Shown piece by piece: positions 49,494 through 58,634 of a DNA stretch of 64,000 bases. The position numbers and the translations under genes were made by a program. Below the pieces are notes generated by a model. That model had not been told where the DNA came from. It did no database searches and saw nothing but the letters and a program-made list of their open reading frames with translations. Position 1 is the stretch's first letter; every line of letters begins with the position of its first letter. This DNA is from Nocardioides ungokensis (GTDB lineage: Bacteria; Actinomycetota; Actinomycetes; Propionibacteriales; Nocardioidaceae), in NCBI RefSeq assembly GCF_013466985.1, contig NZ_CP059164.1, forward strand, positions 1,187,001-1,251,000, given 5' to 3'.

Positions 49494-49856
49494 GTGAGTC
49501 CTGTCCGCCGCTGTTCGCGTACCGCCTGTGGCCGCACCGCGGTCAACACGCTGACCTACGTCTACGCCGACCAGACGGCGGTCCTCGGACCCCTCGCGAC
49601 GTACGCCGAGCCGCACGCCTACGACCTGTGCGACGTGCACAGCGAGCGGCTCTCGGCACCGCGGGGCTGGGAGGTCCTGCGCCTCGCCCCGGACCCGGCG
49701 GCCCAGGGGCCCTCCAGCGACGACCTCCTCGCGCTCGCCGACGCCGTGCGCGAGGCGGCCCGGCCGGCGCCGCAGCCGATGCGGCCCAGCCCGGCTGAGG
49801 AGACCGGTCGTGAGCGCGGACGACGCGGGCACCTGCGCATGCTGAGCACCGACTGA
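49494..49856 (+). CDS. DUF3499 family protein
   Basis: A 120-residue protein whose first 60 residues contain a zinc-ribbon-like set of ligands ([13 protein letters not shown] and LCDVHSERL), followed by a charged tail. DUF3499 is an actinobacterial family of unknown function, encoded beside manB in many genomes. The conserved Cys/His pattern points to zinc binding and perhaps nucleic acid or protein contact. Confidence 0.87.
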   Translation: MSPVRRCSRTACGRTAVNTLTYVYADQTAVLGPLATYAEPHAYDLCDVHSERLSAPRGWEVLRLAPDPAAQGPSSDDLLALADAVREAARPAPQPMRPSPAEETGRERGRRGHLRMLSTD

Positions 49857-49879
49857 CACGGCTGGCCCCGGGAGACCGT

Positions 49880-49891
49880 TAGGCTCCGGCC
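49880..49891 (+). promoter_or_regulatory. leaderless promoter of manB
   Basis: TAGGCT (49880-49885) is 6 nt before ATG 49892. Confidence 0.6.
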
Positions 49892-51271
49892 ATGCCCGGA
49901 ACGCTGGATCCCACCAACCTCGCTGCCGTCTTCAAGGCCTACGACGTGCGCGGTGTGGTGCCCGACCAGATCGACGAGGAGCTGGCGCGTGCCACCGGCC
50001 GTGCGTTCGTGCAGGTCCTCGGCGCCGACACCGTCGTCATCGGCCACGACATGCGGCCGAGCTCGCCGGGCATGGCGGGTGCGTTCGCCGACGGAGCCAC
50101 CGAGGCCGGGGCCGACGTCATCCTCATCGGCCTGGCCTCGACCGACCAGCTCTACTTCGCGTCCGGCCACCTCGGGCACCCGGGTGTGATGTTCACCGCC
50201 AGCCACAACCCGGCGCAGTACAACGGCATCAAGATGTGCCGCGCCGGTGCGACTCCGGTCGGCATGGAGACCGGCCTGGCCGAGATCCGCGACGCGGTCG
50301 CCGCCGGCGGTCGGGCCGTGGCGGCTCGCCAGGGCACGATCAGCAATCACGACGTCCTCGAGGCGTACGCCGCGCACCTGCTCGCCCTGTCGCCGGTCAC
50401 CGGCCGCCGGCTCAAGGTGGTCGTCGACGCGGGCAACGGCATGGCCGGGCACACCGCGCCGGCGGTGTTCGGCCGCCTGGGCGGGGACCGCATCGAGGTC
50501 GTGCCGATGTACTTCGAGCTGGACGGCACCTTCCCCAACCACGAGGCCAACCCGATCGACCCCGACACCCTGGTCGACCTGCAGAAGCGGGTCGTCGCCG
50601 AGGGTGCGGACATCGGCCTGGCCTTCGACGGGGACGCGGACCGGTGCTTCCTCGTCGACGAGCGCGGCGAGGCCGTCTCCCCGTCCACGCTCACCGCGCT
50701 GATCGCCTCGCGGGAGCTGGCCAAGGAGCCGGGCGCGACGGTGATCCACAACCTGATCACCAGCCGCGCGGTCCCCGAGACCGTGACCGAGCTCGGCGGG
50801 ACTCCGGTCCGCACCCGGGTGGGGCACTCCTTCATCAAGGCCACGATGGCCGAGACCGACGCCATCTTCGGCGGCGAGCACAGCGGCCACTTCTACTTCC
50901 GCGACTTCTGGCGCGCCGACTCGGGGATGCTCGCCGCCCTCCACGCCCTCGCCGCGCTCGCCGAGTCCGACCGGACGCTGTCGGAGCTGCTCGCCGACCA
51001 CGAGCGCTACGTCGTCAGCGGCGAGATCAACTCGACGGTGAGCGACCCGGCGGCCGTCGTGGCCGAGATCGAGGCGACCTACGGCGGCCGGGACGGGGTC
51101 ACCCTGGACCGCCTGGACGGGCTGACCGTCTCCCACGACGACTGGTGGTTCAACGTCCGCCCGTCCAACACCGAACCCCTGCTCCGGCTCAACGCAGAAG
51201 GTCGCGACGCCTCCACCATGGTGGAGGTCCGCGACGCCGTCCTCGCGATCATCAGGAGAGAACGCCCGTGA
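49892..51271 (+). CDS. manB: phosphomannomutase/phosphoglucomutase
   Basis: A 459-residue alpha-D-phosphohexomutase. The catalytic phosphoserine is S104 in [16 protein letters not shown]; the magnesium loop is [13 protein letters not shown], the sugar loop [14 protein letters not shown] and the phosphate site [12 protein letters not shown]. It converts mannose-6-phosphate to mannose-1-phosphate (and probably the glucose equivalents), feeding ManC at 40169. The stop overlaps the Trm112-like gene as GTGA. Confidence 0.94.
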   Translation: MPGTLDPTNLAAVFKAYDVRGVVPDQIDEELARATGRAFVQVLGADTVVIGHDMRPSSPGMAGAFADGATEAGADVILIGLASTDQLYFASGHLGHPGVMFTASHNPAQYNGIKMCRAGATPVGMETGLAEIRDAVAAGGRAVAARQGTISNHDVLEAYAAHLLALSPVTGRRLKVVVDAGNGMAGHTAPAVFGRLGGDRIEVVPMYFELDGTFPNHEANPIDPDTLVDLQKRVVAEGADIGLAFDGDADRCFLVDERGEAVSPSTLTALIASRELAKEPGATVIHNLITSRAVPETVTELGGTPVRTRVGHSFIKATMAETDAIFGGEHSGHFYFRDFWRADSGMLAALHALAALAESDRTLSELLADHERYVVSGEINSTVSDPAAVVAEIEATYGGRDGVTLDRLDGLTVSHDDWWFNVRPSNTEPLLRLNAEGRDASTMVEVRDAVLAIIRRERP

Positions 51272-51432
51272 ACATCGACCCCGCCCTGCTGGCCATCATC
51301 GTCTGCCCCCAGTGCCGTGCCTCGCTCGAGCCGACGGGGGAGGAGCTCGTGTGCACCGGCTGCGGCCTGGCCTACCCGGTGCGCGACGACATCCCCGTGC
51401 TGCTCGTCGACGAGGCCCGTAAGCCGGCCTGA
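51268..51432 (+). CDS. Trm112 family zinc-ribbon protein
   Basis: A 54-residue protein with a CxxC...CxxC zinc ribbon ([36 protein letters not shown]), diagnostic of the Trm112/YcaR family. These act as small partners of methyltransferases or other enzymes; the partner here is unknown. GTG 51268 overlaps the manB stop. Confidence 0.87.
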   Translation: MNIDPALLAIIVCPQCRASLEPTGEELVCTGCGLAYPVRDDIPVLLVDEARKPA

Positions 51433-51449
51433 GCCCCCTGGAGGCGGCG

Positions 51450-52481
51450 ATGTCCACCTGGTTCGACGAGTCCCGTCTTGACGACGAGTCGGTGTTGGCG
51501 GCGCAGGACGCCGTGCTGAGGCCGTTGGCCGAGGCCGGCGCCCGGGTGCGCCGGGAGTCGATCGACGCCTCGGCCGCTGCGGCCGAGGCAGTCGCCCGCA
51601 GCCAGGACCAGGCGCGGCCGCGCGCGGTGATCGCCGCCGGCCCGGACTCGCGGCTGCTGCGTGCGGTGCTCGAGCCGTGGTGCCCGGTGCCGTTCGTGGC
51701 CTGGCCCGGCACGATGCTGCCCGGGTGGGCCGGGAGCCTGGACCTGGTGGTCGTGCTCGCGCCGGACGGCGCCGACCCCGGCACCGCCTCCGCGGTCGCC
51801 GAGGCCGTCCGCCGGGGGTGCCAGGTCGTCGTCGCGTGCCCGCCGGGCTCGCTGGTCGCCGACCACGCCGTCGGCCGGTGGGTGACCCTGCTGCCGACCG
51901 TCACCCGCGACCAGCTCGCCACGGCCGTGGTGATGCTGGAGTACCTCGACCGGGTCGGCCTGGGTCCGCGGGCGGACGCCGAGGTGGTCGCCGAGGCCCT
52001 GGACTCCGTGGCGATCGCCTGCTCGCCGCACCGCGATCTCGCCGTCAACCCGGCCAAGATGCTGGCGATCGCCCTCGCCGACTCGACGCCGCTGGTCTGG
52101 GGAGGCTCCGTGCTGGCGGCGCGGGCCGCCCGCCGGGTCGCCGAGTCGATCCGCCGCGCCAGCGGGCGCACCGCGCTCGCCGGTGACGCCGAGCACCTGC
52201 TGCCGGTGATCGAGGCGACCCGGGCCCGCGACGTCTTCGACGACCCGGTGGCCGACGGGGGCGGGGAGCTGCGTCCGATGCTGCTGGTGCTCGACGACGG
52301 GGCCGAGGACCCGGTCGTGCGCGAGCTGCGCGGCCGGCTGCAGGCAGCCGCCGCGGATCGCGGCGTACGGGTGGAGACGGTGACCACGGAGGCGGCCACC
52401 GAGGTGGCCCGCTACGCCTCGCTGCTGCTCAGCGGGACCTATGCCGCGGAGTACCTCCGGCTCGGCCTGGTGGACGACTGA
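51450..52481 (+). CDS. SIS-domain protein, phosphosugar isomerase-like
   Basis: A 343-residue protein with two weak SIS halves (AVIAAGPDSRLLRAVLEPWC, DLVVVLAPDGADPGTASA, and later ALADSTPLVWGGSVLAARAA) and a region resembling the C-terminal domain of bifunctional phosphoglucose/phosphomannose isomerases. Its place after manB and Trm112 is conserved, which suggests hexose-phosphate chemistry, but the Ser/Thr-rich phosphate loops of active SIS isomerases are not convincing. GGAGG stands before ATG 51450. Confidence 0.8.
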   Translation: MSTWFDESRLDDESVLAAQDAVLRPLAEAGARVRRESIDASAAAAEAVARSQDQARPRAVIAAGPDSRLLRAVLEPWCPVPFVAWPGTMLPGWAGSLDLVVVLAPDGADPGTASAVAEAVRRGCQVVVACPPGSLVADHAVGRWVTLLPTVTRDQLATAVVMLEYLDRVGLGPRADAEVVAEALDSVAIACSPHRDLAVNPAKMLAIALADSTPLVWGGSVLAARAARRVAESIRRASGRTALAGDAEHLLPVIEATRARDVFDDPVADGGGELRPMLLVLDDGAEDPVVRELRGRLQAAAADRGVRVETVTTEAATEVARYASLLLSGTYAAEYLRLGLVDD

Positions 52482-52509
52482 CGATGTGCTGAGCGTGGGC
52501 GCCGCTCGC

Positions 52510-52521
52510 TAGGTTGAGCGG
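52510..52521 (+). promoter_or_regulatory. leaderless promoter of acyltransferase 3 gene
   Basis: TAGGTT (52510-52515) is 6 nt before ATG 52522. Confidence 0.6.
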
Positions 52522-53604
52522 ATGCCCAGCCGGCCCGCCTCGCTCCGTGACCCGTGGTTCGACAACGCCAAGATGGCGTTGGTGACCCTGGTCGTGGTGG
52601 GTCACGCGTGGACGCTGCTGCCGTACAACACGCTGGACGACCACCTGTACGACTTCCTCTACGCCTGGCACGTGCCGGCGTTCGTCTTCGTCACCGGCTA
52701 CCTGTCGCGGTCCTTCACCTGGACCCGCTCGCGCCTGTGGGGGCTGTTCAAGGGCGTCCTCGTGCCCTACCTGGTCTTCGAGCTGCTCCTCGCGCTCTTC
52801 CGCATCTACGTCGGTGGCGAGGCGCTCGACGGCCTCTTCGCCGACCCGCACTGGCCGATGTGGTACCTCGCCGCGCTGTTCCTGTGGCGGCTGCTGACGC
52901 CGGTCTTCAGGCCGATGCCCGGCGGTGTCGTGGTGGCGGTCGTGATCAGCCTGGCCGCCGGGATGAGGGCGGGCGACACCCTCGACCTCGCCCGGGTGCT
53001 CGGGCTGCTGCCGTTCTTCGTGCTGGGCCTGAAGGCCACGCCCGAGCGCCTCGAGCTGCTCCGTCGCCGGCCGGCCCGGATCGCCGGCGGGGCCGTGCTG
53101 GTCGCGGTCTTCGTGCTCAGTGTCTGGACCGACACCTGGGCCAACACCGAGTGGCTCTACTACCGCTCGACGTACGGCGAGCTCGACGTCTCCGACACCC
53201 GCGCCTTCCTCACCCGCAGCGCGCTGCTGGTCGTGGGTGGGGTGACCGCGCTGGCCTTCCTCGCGGTGGTGCCGCGCGTCAGTGGCTGGTTCAGCCGGAT
53301 GGGCACCTGGACCCTCGGCGTCTACCTGTCCCACGGGTTCTTCATCCTGTCGGCGACCTACCTGGGCTACCAGGAGTGGACCGCGAACCACGCCGGGCTC
53401 GCCCTGGTGGTGACAACCCTCGCCGCGGTCGGACTGGCGCTGCTGCTCGCGTGGAGCCCGTTGGCCCGACGGCTCGACCTCGTCGTCGACCCCTTCGGCT
53501 CCGCCGAGCACCGGGTCCGCCACGCCGTCGGCCTCACTGCGGTGAGCGCCGAGGTCGTCGCCGGTCGCGCTCCGGAGGTCGTGGCGCTCGGCGACGCCTG
53601 CTGA
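52522..53604 (+). CDS. acyltransferase 3 family membrane protein
   Basis: A 360-residue protein with about ten hydrophobic helices. The N-terminal motif DNAKMALVTLVVVGHAWTLL carries the conserved His of the acyltransferase 3 family, and AWHVPAFVFVTGYLSRSF is the second conserved block. Members O-acetylate surface polysaccharides or lipids; the acceptor is unknown. It stands where some actinobacteria carry manA. Confidence 0.9.
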   Translation: MPSRPASLRDPWFDNAKMALVTLVVVGHAWTLLPYNTLDDHLYDFLYAWHVPAFVFVTGYLSRSFTWTRSRLWGLFKGVLVPYLVFELLLALFRIYVGGEALDGLFADPHWPMWYLAALFLWRLLTPVFRPMPGGVVVAVVISLAAGMRAGDTLDLARVLGLLPFFVLGLKATPERLELLRRRPARIAGGAVLVAVFVLSVWTDTWANTEWLYYRSTYGELDVSDTRAFLTRSALLVVGGVTALAFLAVVPRVSGWFSRMGTWTLGVYLSHGFFILSATYLGYQEWTANHAGLALVVTTLAAVGLALLLAWSPLARRLDLVVDPFGSAEHRVRHAVGLTAVSAEVVAGRAPEVVALGDAC

Positions 53605-53609
53605 CCAGA

Positions 53610-53622
53610 TAACCTTCCGCGC
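53610..53622 (+). promoter_or_regulatory. leaderless promoter of cation diffusion facilitator gene
   Basis: TAACCT (53610-53615) is 7 nt before ATG 53623. Confidence 0.6.
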
Positions 53623-54615
53623 ATGTCTGCAGAGGGTGGGACCAAGGCCGTCGTGGCGGCGCTGGCGGCCAATCTGGGGATCGCGGTGACGAAGTTCGTC
53701 GCGTTCTTCCTGACCGGGGTCAGCTCGATGCTGGCGGAGGCGATCCACTCCGTGGCCGACTCCGGCAACCAGGTGCTGCTGCTCCTCGGGGGCAAGAAGG
53801 CCCAGAAGGACGCCACCCCGGAGCACCCGTTCGGCTACGGGCGCGAGCGCTACATCTACTCGTTCATCGTCTCGATCGTGCTCTTCAGCGTGGGTGGGCT
53901 GTTCGCGCTCTACGAGGCCTACCACAAGTACCACGAGATCCACGCTGCCCACGGCCACCCGGCCGACTCGATCCTCGACAGTCGCTGGTGGTGGGTGCCG
54001 CCGCTCGTCCTGGCGGTCGCGATCGTGCTGGAGGGCCTGTCGTTCCGCACCGCCATCCTCGAGACGAGCAAGATCAAGGGGAGCGCGACGTTCCCGCAGT
54101 TCATCCGCCGGGCCAAGCAGCCCGAGCTGCCGGTGATCCTGCTCGAGGACTTCGCCGCGCTGATCGGCCTCGCGTTCGCGTTCATCGCCGTCGTGCTGTC
54201 CCTGGTCACGGAGAACCTCTACTTCGACGTCGTCGGCACGGCGCTGATCGGCCTGCTGCTGGTCTGCGTCGCCGTCGTCCTCGGTCTCGAGACCAAGAGC
54301 CTGCTGCTGGGGGAGTCGGCCAGCGTCCCGGCCCAGCGCCGCATCGCGGACGCCCTCGAGGGCACCGCCGGCGTCGAGCGGATCATCCACATGAAGACCC
54401 TGCACCTGGGGCCGGAGGAGCTGCTGGTCGCGGCCAAGATCGGGGTGGCGACCGGGGCCACCTCCGAGCAGGTGGCCGACGCGATCGACCGGGCCGAGCG
54501 GGCGGTACGGGCGGCCGAGCCGACCGCCCAGGTGATCTACCTCGAGCCGGACATCTACCGCAGCGACTACGTGCCCGCCGAGCGACCCGAGCCACCCGCC
54601 CCCGCCGCCCACTGA
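53623..54615 (+). CDS. cation diffusion facilitator family transporter
   Basis: A 330-residue CDF exporter with about six hydrophobic helices. The metal site residues are in AEAIHSVADSGNQ (helix 2: H-x3-D) and in the ED pair of LLEDFAALIGLAFAF (helix 5). A cytoplasmic C-terminal domain (about 230-310) follows. It would export Zn2+, Fe2+, Mn2+ or related ions by proton antiport; the metal cannot be assigned. The long helix-3/4 region with HPFGYGRERY is normal for this subfamily. Confidence 0.92.
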   Translation: MSAEGGTKAVVAALAANLGIAVTKFVAFFLTGVSSMLAEAIHSVADSGNQVLLLLGGKKAQKDATPEHPFGYGRERYIYSFIVSIVLFSVGGLFALYEAYHKYHEIHAAHGHPADSILDSRWWWVPPLVLAVAIVLEGLSFRTAILETSKIKGSATFPQFIRRAKQPELPVILLEDFAALIGLAFAFIAVVLSLVTENLYFDVVGTALIGLLLVCVAVVLGLETKSLLLGESASVPAQRRIADALEGTAGVERIIHMKTLHLGPEELLVAAKIGVATGATSEQVADAIDRAERAVRAAEPTAQVIYLEPDIYRSDYVPAERPEPPAPAAH

Positions 54616-54728
54616 CCGCAGCCGGACCGGACCGGCCCCCTGCCGGAGTCGTCGAGGATTCTGCGTCCGGCGACGGCTCGTTCTAATCTCGAACCACAGC
54701 CACGAGACCTCAGAGCAGGGGGCAATTG

Positions 54729-56159
54729 ATGGACTACAAGGTCGCCGACCTCAGCCTGGCCGACTACGGCCGCACCGAGATCCAGCTCGCCGAGCACGAG
54801 ATGCCGGGCCTGATGGCCATGCGCGCCCGTTACGGCGACTCCAAGCCGCTGGCCGGTGCCCGCATCGCCGGCTCGCTGCACATGACGATCCAGACCGCCG
54901 TCCTCATCGAGACGCTCGTCGCGCTCGGTGCCGAGGTGCGCTGGGCGTCCTGCAACATCTTCTCCACCCAGGACCACGCGGCCGCGGCCGTTGCGGTCGG
55001 TCCGAACGGCACCCCCGAGGCGCCCGCCGGCGTCCCGGTCTTCGCCTGGAAGGGCGAGAGCCTGGAGGAGTACTGGTGGTGCACCCAGCAGATCCTGCAG
55101 TGGCCCGCCGGCCAGTTCGCCAACATGATCCTCGACGACGGCGGTGACGCGACCATGCTCGTCCACCTCGGCGTCGAGGCCGAGAAGACCGGCAAGGCGC
55201 CCGACCCGGCCTCCGCGAAGAGCCACGAGCAGCGGATCGTCTTCGAGGTCCTTCAGGCCTCGCTCGCCGAGAGCGGCGAGCGCTGGACCAAGATCGCCAA
55301 CGAGATCAAGGGCGTGACCGAGGAGACCACCACCGGTGTCCACCGGCTCTACGACATGATGAAGGAGGGGTCGCTCCTCTTCCCCGCCATCAACGTCAAC
55401 GACTCGGTCACCAAGTCGAAGTTCGACAACAAGTACGGCTGCCGCCACTCGCTCATCGACGGCATCAACCGCGCCACCGACGTCCTGATCGGCGGCAAGG
55501 TCGCGGTCGTCTGCGGGTACGGCGACGTCGGCAAGGGCTGCGCGGAGTCGCTGCGCGGCCAGGGTGCTCGCGTCATCGTCACCGAGATCGACCCGATCTG
55601 CGCGCTGCAGGCCGCCATGGACGGCTACCAGGTCGCCACCCTCGACGACGTGCTCGGCGTGGCGGACATCATCATCACCGCCACGGGCAACAAGGACGTC
55701 GTCACCGTCGACCAGATGTCCCGGATGAAGCACCAGGCGATCCTCGGCAACATCGGTCACTTCGACAACGAGATCGACATGGCCGGCCTCGAGACCTACG
55801 AGGGCGTGGTCCGCAAGACCGTCAAGCCGCAGGTCGACGTCTGGACCTTCCCGACCGGCACCTCGATCATCGTGCTGTCCGAGGGCCGCCTGATGAACCT
55901 CGGCAACGCCACCGGCCACCCGTCGTTCGTCATGTCGAACTCCTTCACCAACCAGGTGCTGGCGCAGGTGGAGCTCTTCACCAAGCCGGAGGAGTACCCC
56001 GTCGGCGTCTACGTGCTGCCCAAGCACCTCGACGAGGAGGTCGCCCGCCTCCACCTCGACTCGCTCGGTGTGAAGCTCACGACGCTCACCGACGACCAGG
56101 CCTCGTACCTCGGCGTCGACGTGGCCGGGCCCTACAAGTCCGACGAGTACCGCTACTGA
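54729..56159 (+). CDS. ahcY: adenosylhomocysteinase
   Basis: A 476-residue S-adenosyl-L-homocysteine hydrolase that splits SAH to adenosine and homocysteine, keeping methyltransferases free of product inhibition. NAD-binding motif GYGDVGKG lies near residue 263; the substrate-domain blocks [20 protein letters not shown] and [10 protein letters not shown] are intact; the C-terminus KSDEYRY closes the NAD pocket of the partner subunit. ATG 54729 has an AGGGGG ribosome-binding site. No SAH riboswitch was recognised upstream. Two hairpins follow the stop. Confidence 0.96.
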   Translation: MDYKVADLSLADYGRTEIQLAEHEMPGLMAMRARYGDSKPLAGARIAGSLHMTIQTAVLIETLVALGAEVRWASCNIFSTQDHAAAAVAVGPNGTPEAPAGVPVFAWKGESLEEYWWCTQQILQWPAGQFANMILDDGGDATMLVHLGVEAEKTGKAPDPASAKSHEQRIVFEVLQASLAESGERWTKIANEIKGVTEETTTGVHRLYDMMKEGSLLFPAINVNDSVTKSKFDNKYGCRHSLIDGINRATDVLIGGKVAVVCGYGDVGKGCAESLRGQGARVIVTEIDPICALQAAMDGYQVATLDDVLGVADIIITATGNKDVVTVDQMSRMKHQAILGNIGHFDNEIDMAGLETYEGVVRKTVKPQVDVWTFPTGTSIIVLSEGRLMNLGNATGHPSFVMSNSFTNQVLAQVELFTKPEEYPVGVYVLPKHLDEEVARLHLDSLGVKLTTLTDDQASYLGVDVAGPYKSDEYRY

Positions 56160-56166
56160 TCCACCC

Positions 56167-56188
56167 CTCCCGGAGCACGCTCCGGGAG
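56167..56188 (+). terminator. first hairpin after ahcY
   Basis: CTCCCGGAG-CACG-CTCCGGGAG forms a perfect 9-bp stem directly after the ahcY stop. Confidence 0.6.
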
Positions 56189-56195
56189 CTCGACG

Positions 56196-56230
56196 AGGCC
56201 GCCCGAGGAGACCCCCGGGCGGCCTTGTTG
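56196..56230 (+). terminator. main terminator after ahcY
   Basis: AGGCCGCCCG (56196-56205) and CGGGCGGCCT (56216-56225) form a 10-bp stem followed by TGTTGTG, a classic intrinsic terminator. Confidence 0.8.
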
Positions 56231-56273
56231 TGTCGTGTTCGGGGGTTTGCGGGGTTCGCCCCCGTGCGGCTGG

Positions 56274-56285
56274 CAAGATTGGGAC
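56274..56285 (+). promoter_or_regulatory. possible leaderless promoter of mtrA
   Basis: CAAGAT (56274-56279) is 6 nt before ATG 56286; the first base deviates from TAnnnT. Confidence 0.4.
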
Positions 56286-56999
56286 ATGACCCAGCTCGCT
56301 GGCACGACGCCGGACAACGCCTGGAAGGGGCGGATCCTGGTCGTGGACGACGACGCCTCCCTCGCGGAGATGCTCACGATCGTGCTGCGCCAGGAGGGCT
56401 TCGACAGCCGGATGTGCACCCGTGGCGACCACGCCATGGACGAGTTCCGCGACTACAAGCCCGATCTGGTGCTGCTGGACCTGATGCTGCCGGGCAAGGA
56501 CGGCATCGACGTGTGCAAGGAGATCCGCGCCGAGTCCGGGGTGCCGATCGTGATGCTGACCGCCAAGGGCGACACCGTCGACGTGGTGGTGGGGCTGGAG
56601 TCCGGGGCCGACGACTACGTCGTCAAGCCGTTCAAGCCGAAGGAGCTCGTGGCCCGCATCCGGGCCCGGGTGCGTCGTTACGACCCGCCGGCCCAGGAGT
56701 CGCTGAGCATCGGCGACCTGTCCATCGACGTCGCCGGTCACTCGGTCACCCGCGGCGGGGCCCCGATCAGCCTGACCCCGCTCGAGTTCGACCTGCTGGT
56801 CTGCCTCGCGCGCAAGCCGTGGCAGGTGTTCACCCGCGAGGTCCTCCTGGAGCAGGTCTGGGGCTACCGGCACGCGGCCGACACCCGGCTGGTCAACGTG
56901 CACGTGCAGCGCCTGAGGTCGAAGGTCGAGCACGACCCGGAGAACCCCGAGATCGTCGTGACCGTGCGTGGCGTGGGGTACAAGGCCGGAAACGCCTGA
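56286..56999 (+). CDS. mtrA: two-component response regulator MtrA
   Basis: A 237-residue OmpR-family regulator: receiver with VVDDDASLAEML, phospho-acceptor D65 in LVLLDLMLPGKDG and Lys in YVVKPFKPKEL, then winged helix with LTPLEFDLLVCLARKPWQVF, LLEQVWGYRHAADTRLVNVH and VVTVRGVGYKAG. MtrA governs cell-wall, division and DNA-replication genes in actinobacteria. The context mtrB-lpqB directly downstream confirms the identity. Start ATG 56286 gives a slightly longer N-terminus than the mycobacterial protein. Confidence 0.96.
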   Translation: MTQLAGTTPDNAWKGRILVVDDDASLAEMLTIVLRQEGFDSRMCTRGDHAMDEFRDYKPDLVLLDLMLPGKDGIDVCKEIRAESGVPIVMLTAKGDTVDVVVGLESGADDYVVKPFKPKELVARIRARVRRYDPPAQESLSIGDLSIDVAGHSVTRGGAPISLTPLEFDLLVCLARKPWQVFTREVLLEQVWGYRHAADTRLVNVHVQRLRSKVEHDPENPEIVVTVRGVGYKAGNA

Positions 57000-57002
57000 G
57001 CC

Positions 57003-58634
57003 GTGTCTTCCGGTGCCATGGCGCAGCGGGGCCTCCCGGCAGGCCTCCGGCGGGGTCTCACCTTCTGGCGCCGGTCGATCCAGGCACGCGTCGTCGCGAG
57101 CACCGTCGTGCTCTCGGCGGTCGTGGTCAGCATCGTGGGCTGGTTCCTGCTGCAGCAGACCAGGGAGGGCCTCCTCGACCATCGCGTGGGCGCGGTCGTG
57201 GCCGAGGCCAACAACGAGACCACCGACGCCCGAGCCCGCCTCGCCGCGGCTCCCGGCACCGACATCGACTCCGCCTCGCAGCAGCGTGACCTCATCGAGC
57301 CGATCATCCAGCGCGGTGCCACCCGCGGCTTCAGCGTCGTGCTCGCCGGCCCCGTCGGCGAGGGCGGCCGGATCGCCGACGGCGGTGCGGAGTCCACGCT
57401 GGGCCTGGACACCTCGAGCGTGCCGGTCTCGCTCGAGCAGCACTTCGACAAGCCGGCCCCCACCGCGTGGACCTATACGCAGATCCGCACCACCGACGAG
57501 AACGGCAGCACCCACACGCACCCCGGCATCGTCGTGGGCTCCCAGATCAAGCTGCCCTCGGACGGGGGGACCTACACGCTGTACTACCTCTTCCCGCTCG
57601 ACGAGGAGCAGGAGACGCTCGCGCTGGTCACCCGCGCCCTGCTGACCGCCGCGGTCCTGCTGCTGGTGCTGGTGGCCGGCATGACCTGGCTGGTCACCCG
57701 TCAGGTCGTGACCCCGATCCGGATGGCCCGCCGGGTGGCCGAGCGGCTCGCGGCCGGGCAGCTCCAGGAACGGCTGCAGGTCTTCGGCGAGGACGACCTC
57801 GCCCGGCTCGCGACGTCGTTCAACCAGATGGCGAGCAACCTGCAGCGCCAGATCCGCCAGCTCGAGGAGCTCAGCCGGGTGCAGCGCCGCTTCGTCTCCG
57901 ACGTCTCCCACGAGCTGCGCACGCCGCTGACGACGGTGCGCATGGCCAGCGACGTCCTGCACGACGCCCGCCACGACTTCGACCCCGCCACCTCCCGCGC
58001 CGCCGAGCTCCTGCAGAGCGAGCTGGACCGCTTCGAGATGCTGCTCGTGGACCTGCTGGAGATCAGCCGCTTCGACGCGGGCGCCGCCGTCCTCGACGCC
58101 GAGGACGTCAACCTCGTCGACGTGGCGCACCGGGTCGTCGACATGACCCGGGCCCTCGCGGTGCAGCGCGGCGTGGAGGTCGTGGTGGACGCCCCGGCAC
58201 ACCCCTGCCTGGCCGAGGCCGACGTACGCCGCGTCGAGCGGATCGTCCGCAACCTGGTCACCAACGCCATCGACCACACCGAGCCCGGTGGTGGCCGGGA
58301 CGCGGAGATCGTGATCCACGTGGGTGGCGACGAGCACTCCGCGGCGATCGCCGTCCGCGACCACGGCGTCGGCCTGGCGCCGGGCGAGGCGGCCATGGTC
58401 TTCAACCGGTTCTGGCGGGCCGACCCGGCGCGCGCCCGGACCAGTGGCGGCACCGGGCTGGGGCTGTCGATCTCGCTCGAGGACACCCACCTGCACGGCG
58501 GGTGGCTCCAGGCCTGGGGCCGCCCCGGCCGGGGCGCCCAGTTCCGCCTGACGCTGCCGCGGCGCGCCGGTGTGCCGCTGCGCCAGAGCCCGCTGCCGCT
58601 CGTGCCCGTCGACGCCGAGGAGCCCGTCGCGTGA
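57003..58634 (+). CDS. mtrB: sensor histidine kinase MtrB
   Basis: A 543-residue kinase. Two transmembrane helices (about 32-52 and 202-226) flank an extracytoplasmic sensor region; a HAMP domain (about 227-280) leads to the phospho-acceptor H303 in FVSDVSHELRTPLTTVRMA and an ATP-binding domain with NLVTNAIDHTE (N box), DHGVGLAP (G1) and GGTGLGLSIS (G2). It phosphorylates MtrA. GTG 57003 lies 3 nt after the mtrA stop, so the pair is one operon. Confidence 0.96.
   Translation: MSSGAMAQRGLPAGLRRGLTFWRRSIQARVVASTVVLSAVVVSIVGWFLLQQTREGLLDHRVGAVVAEANNETTDARARLAAAPGTDIDSASQQRDLIEPIIQRGATRGFSVVLAGPVGEGGRIADGGAESTLGLDTSSVPVSLEQHFDKPAPTAWTYTQIRTTDENGSTHTHPGIVVGSQIKLPSDGGTYTLYYLFPLDEEQETLALVTRALLTAAVLLLVLVAGMTWLVTRQVVTPIRMARRVAERLAAGQLQERLQVFGEDDLARLATSFNQMASNLQRQIRQLEELSRVQRRFVSDVSHELRTPLTTVRMASDVLHDARHDFDPATSRAAELLQSELDRFEMLLVDLLEISRFDAGAAVLDAEDVNLVDVAHRVVDMTRALAVQRGVEVVVDAPAHPCLAEADVRRVERIVRNLVTNAIDHTEPGGGRDAEIVIHVGGDEHSAAIAVRDHGVGLAPGEAAMVFNRFWRADPARARTSGGTGLGLSISLEDTHLHGGWLQAWGRPGRGAQFRLTLPRRAGVPLRQSPLPLVPVDAEEPVA

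Noticed and set aside
54616..54728. Possible S-adenosylhomocysteine riboswitch before ahcY
   Set aside because: Only 113 nt are available and I could not match the conserved core of the SAH riboswitch; a plain promoter (TCTAAT near 54684) is sufficient.
54567..58496. A 1309-codon open frame on the minus strand across ahcY, mtrA and mtrB
   Set aside because: It is antisense to three clearly conserved genes and has low-complexity Arg/Gly/Val-rich translation, as expected from high third-position GC on the opposite strand.
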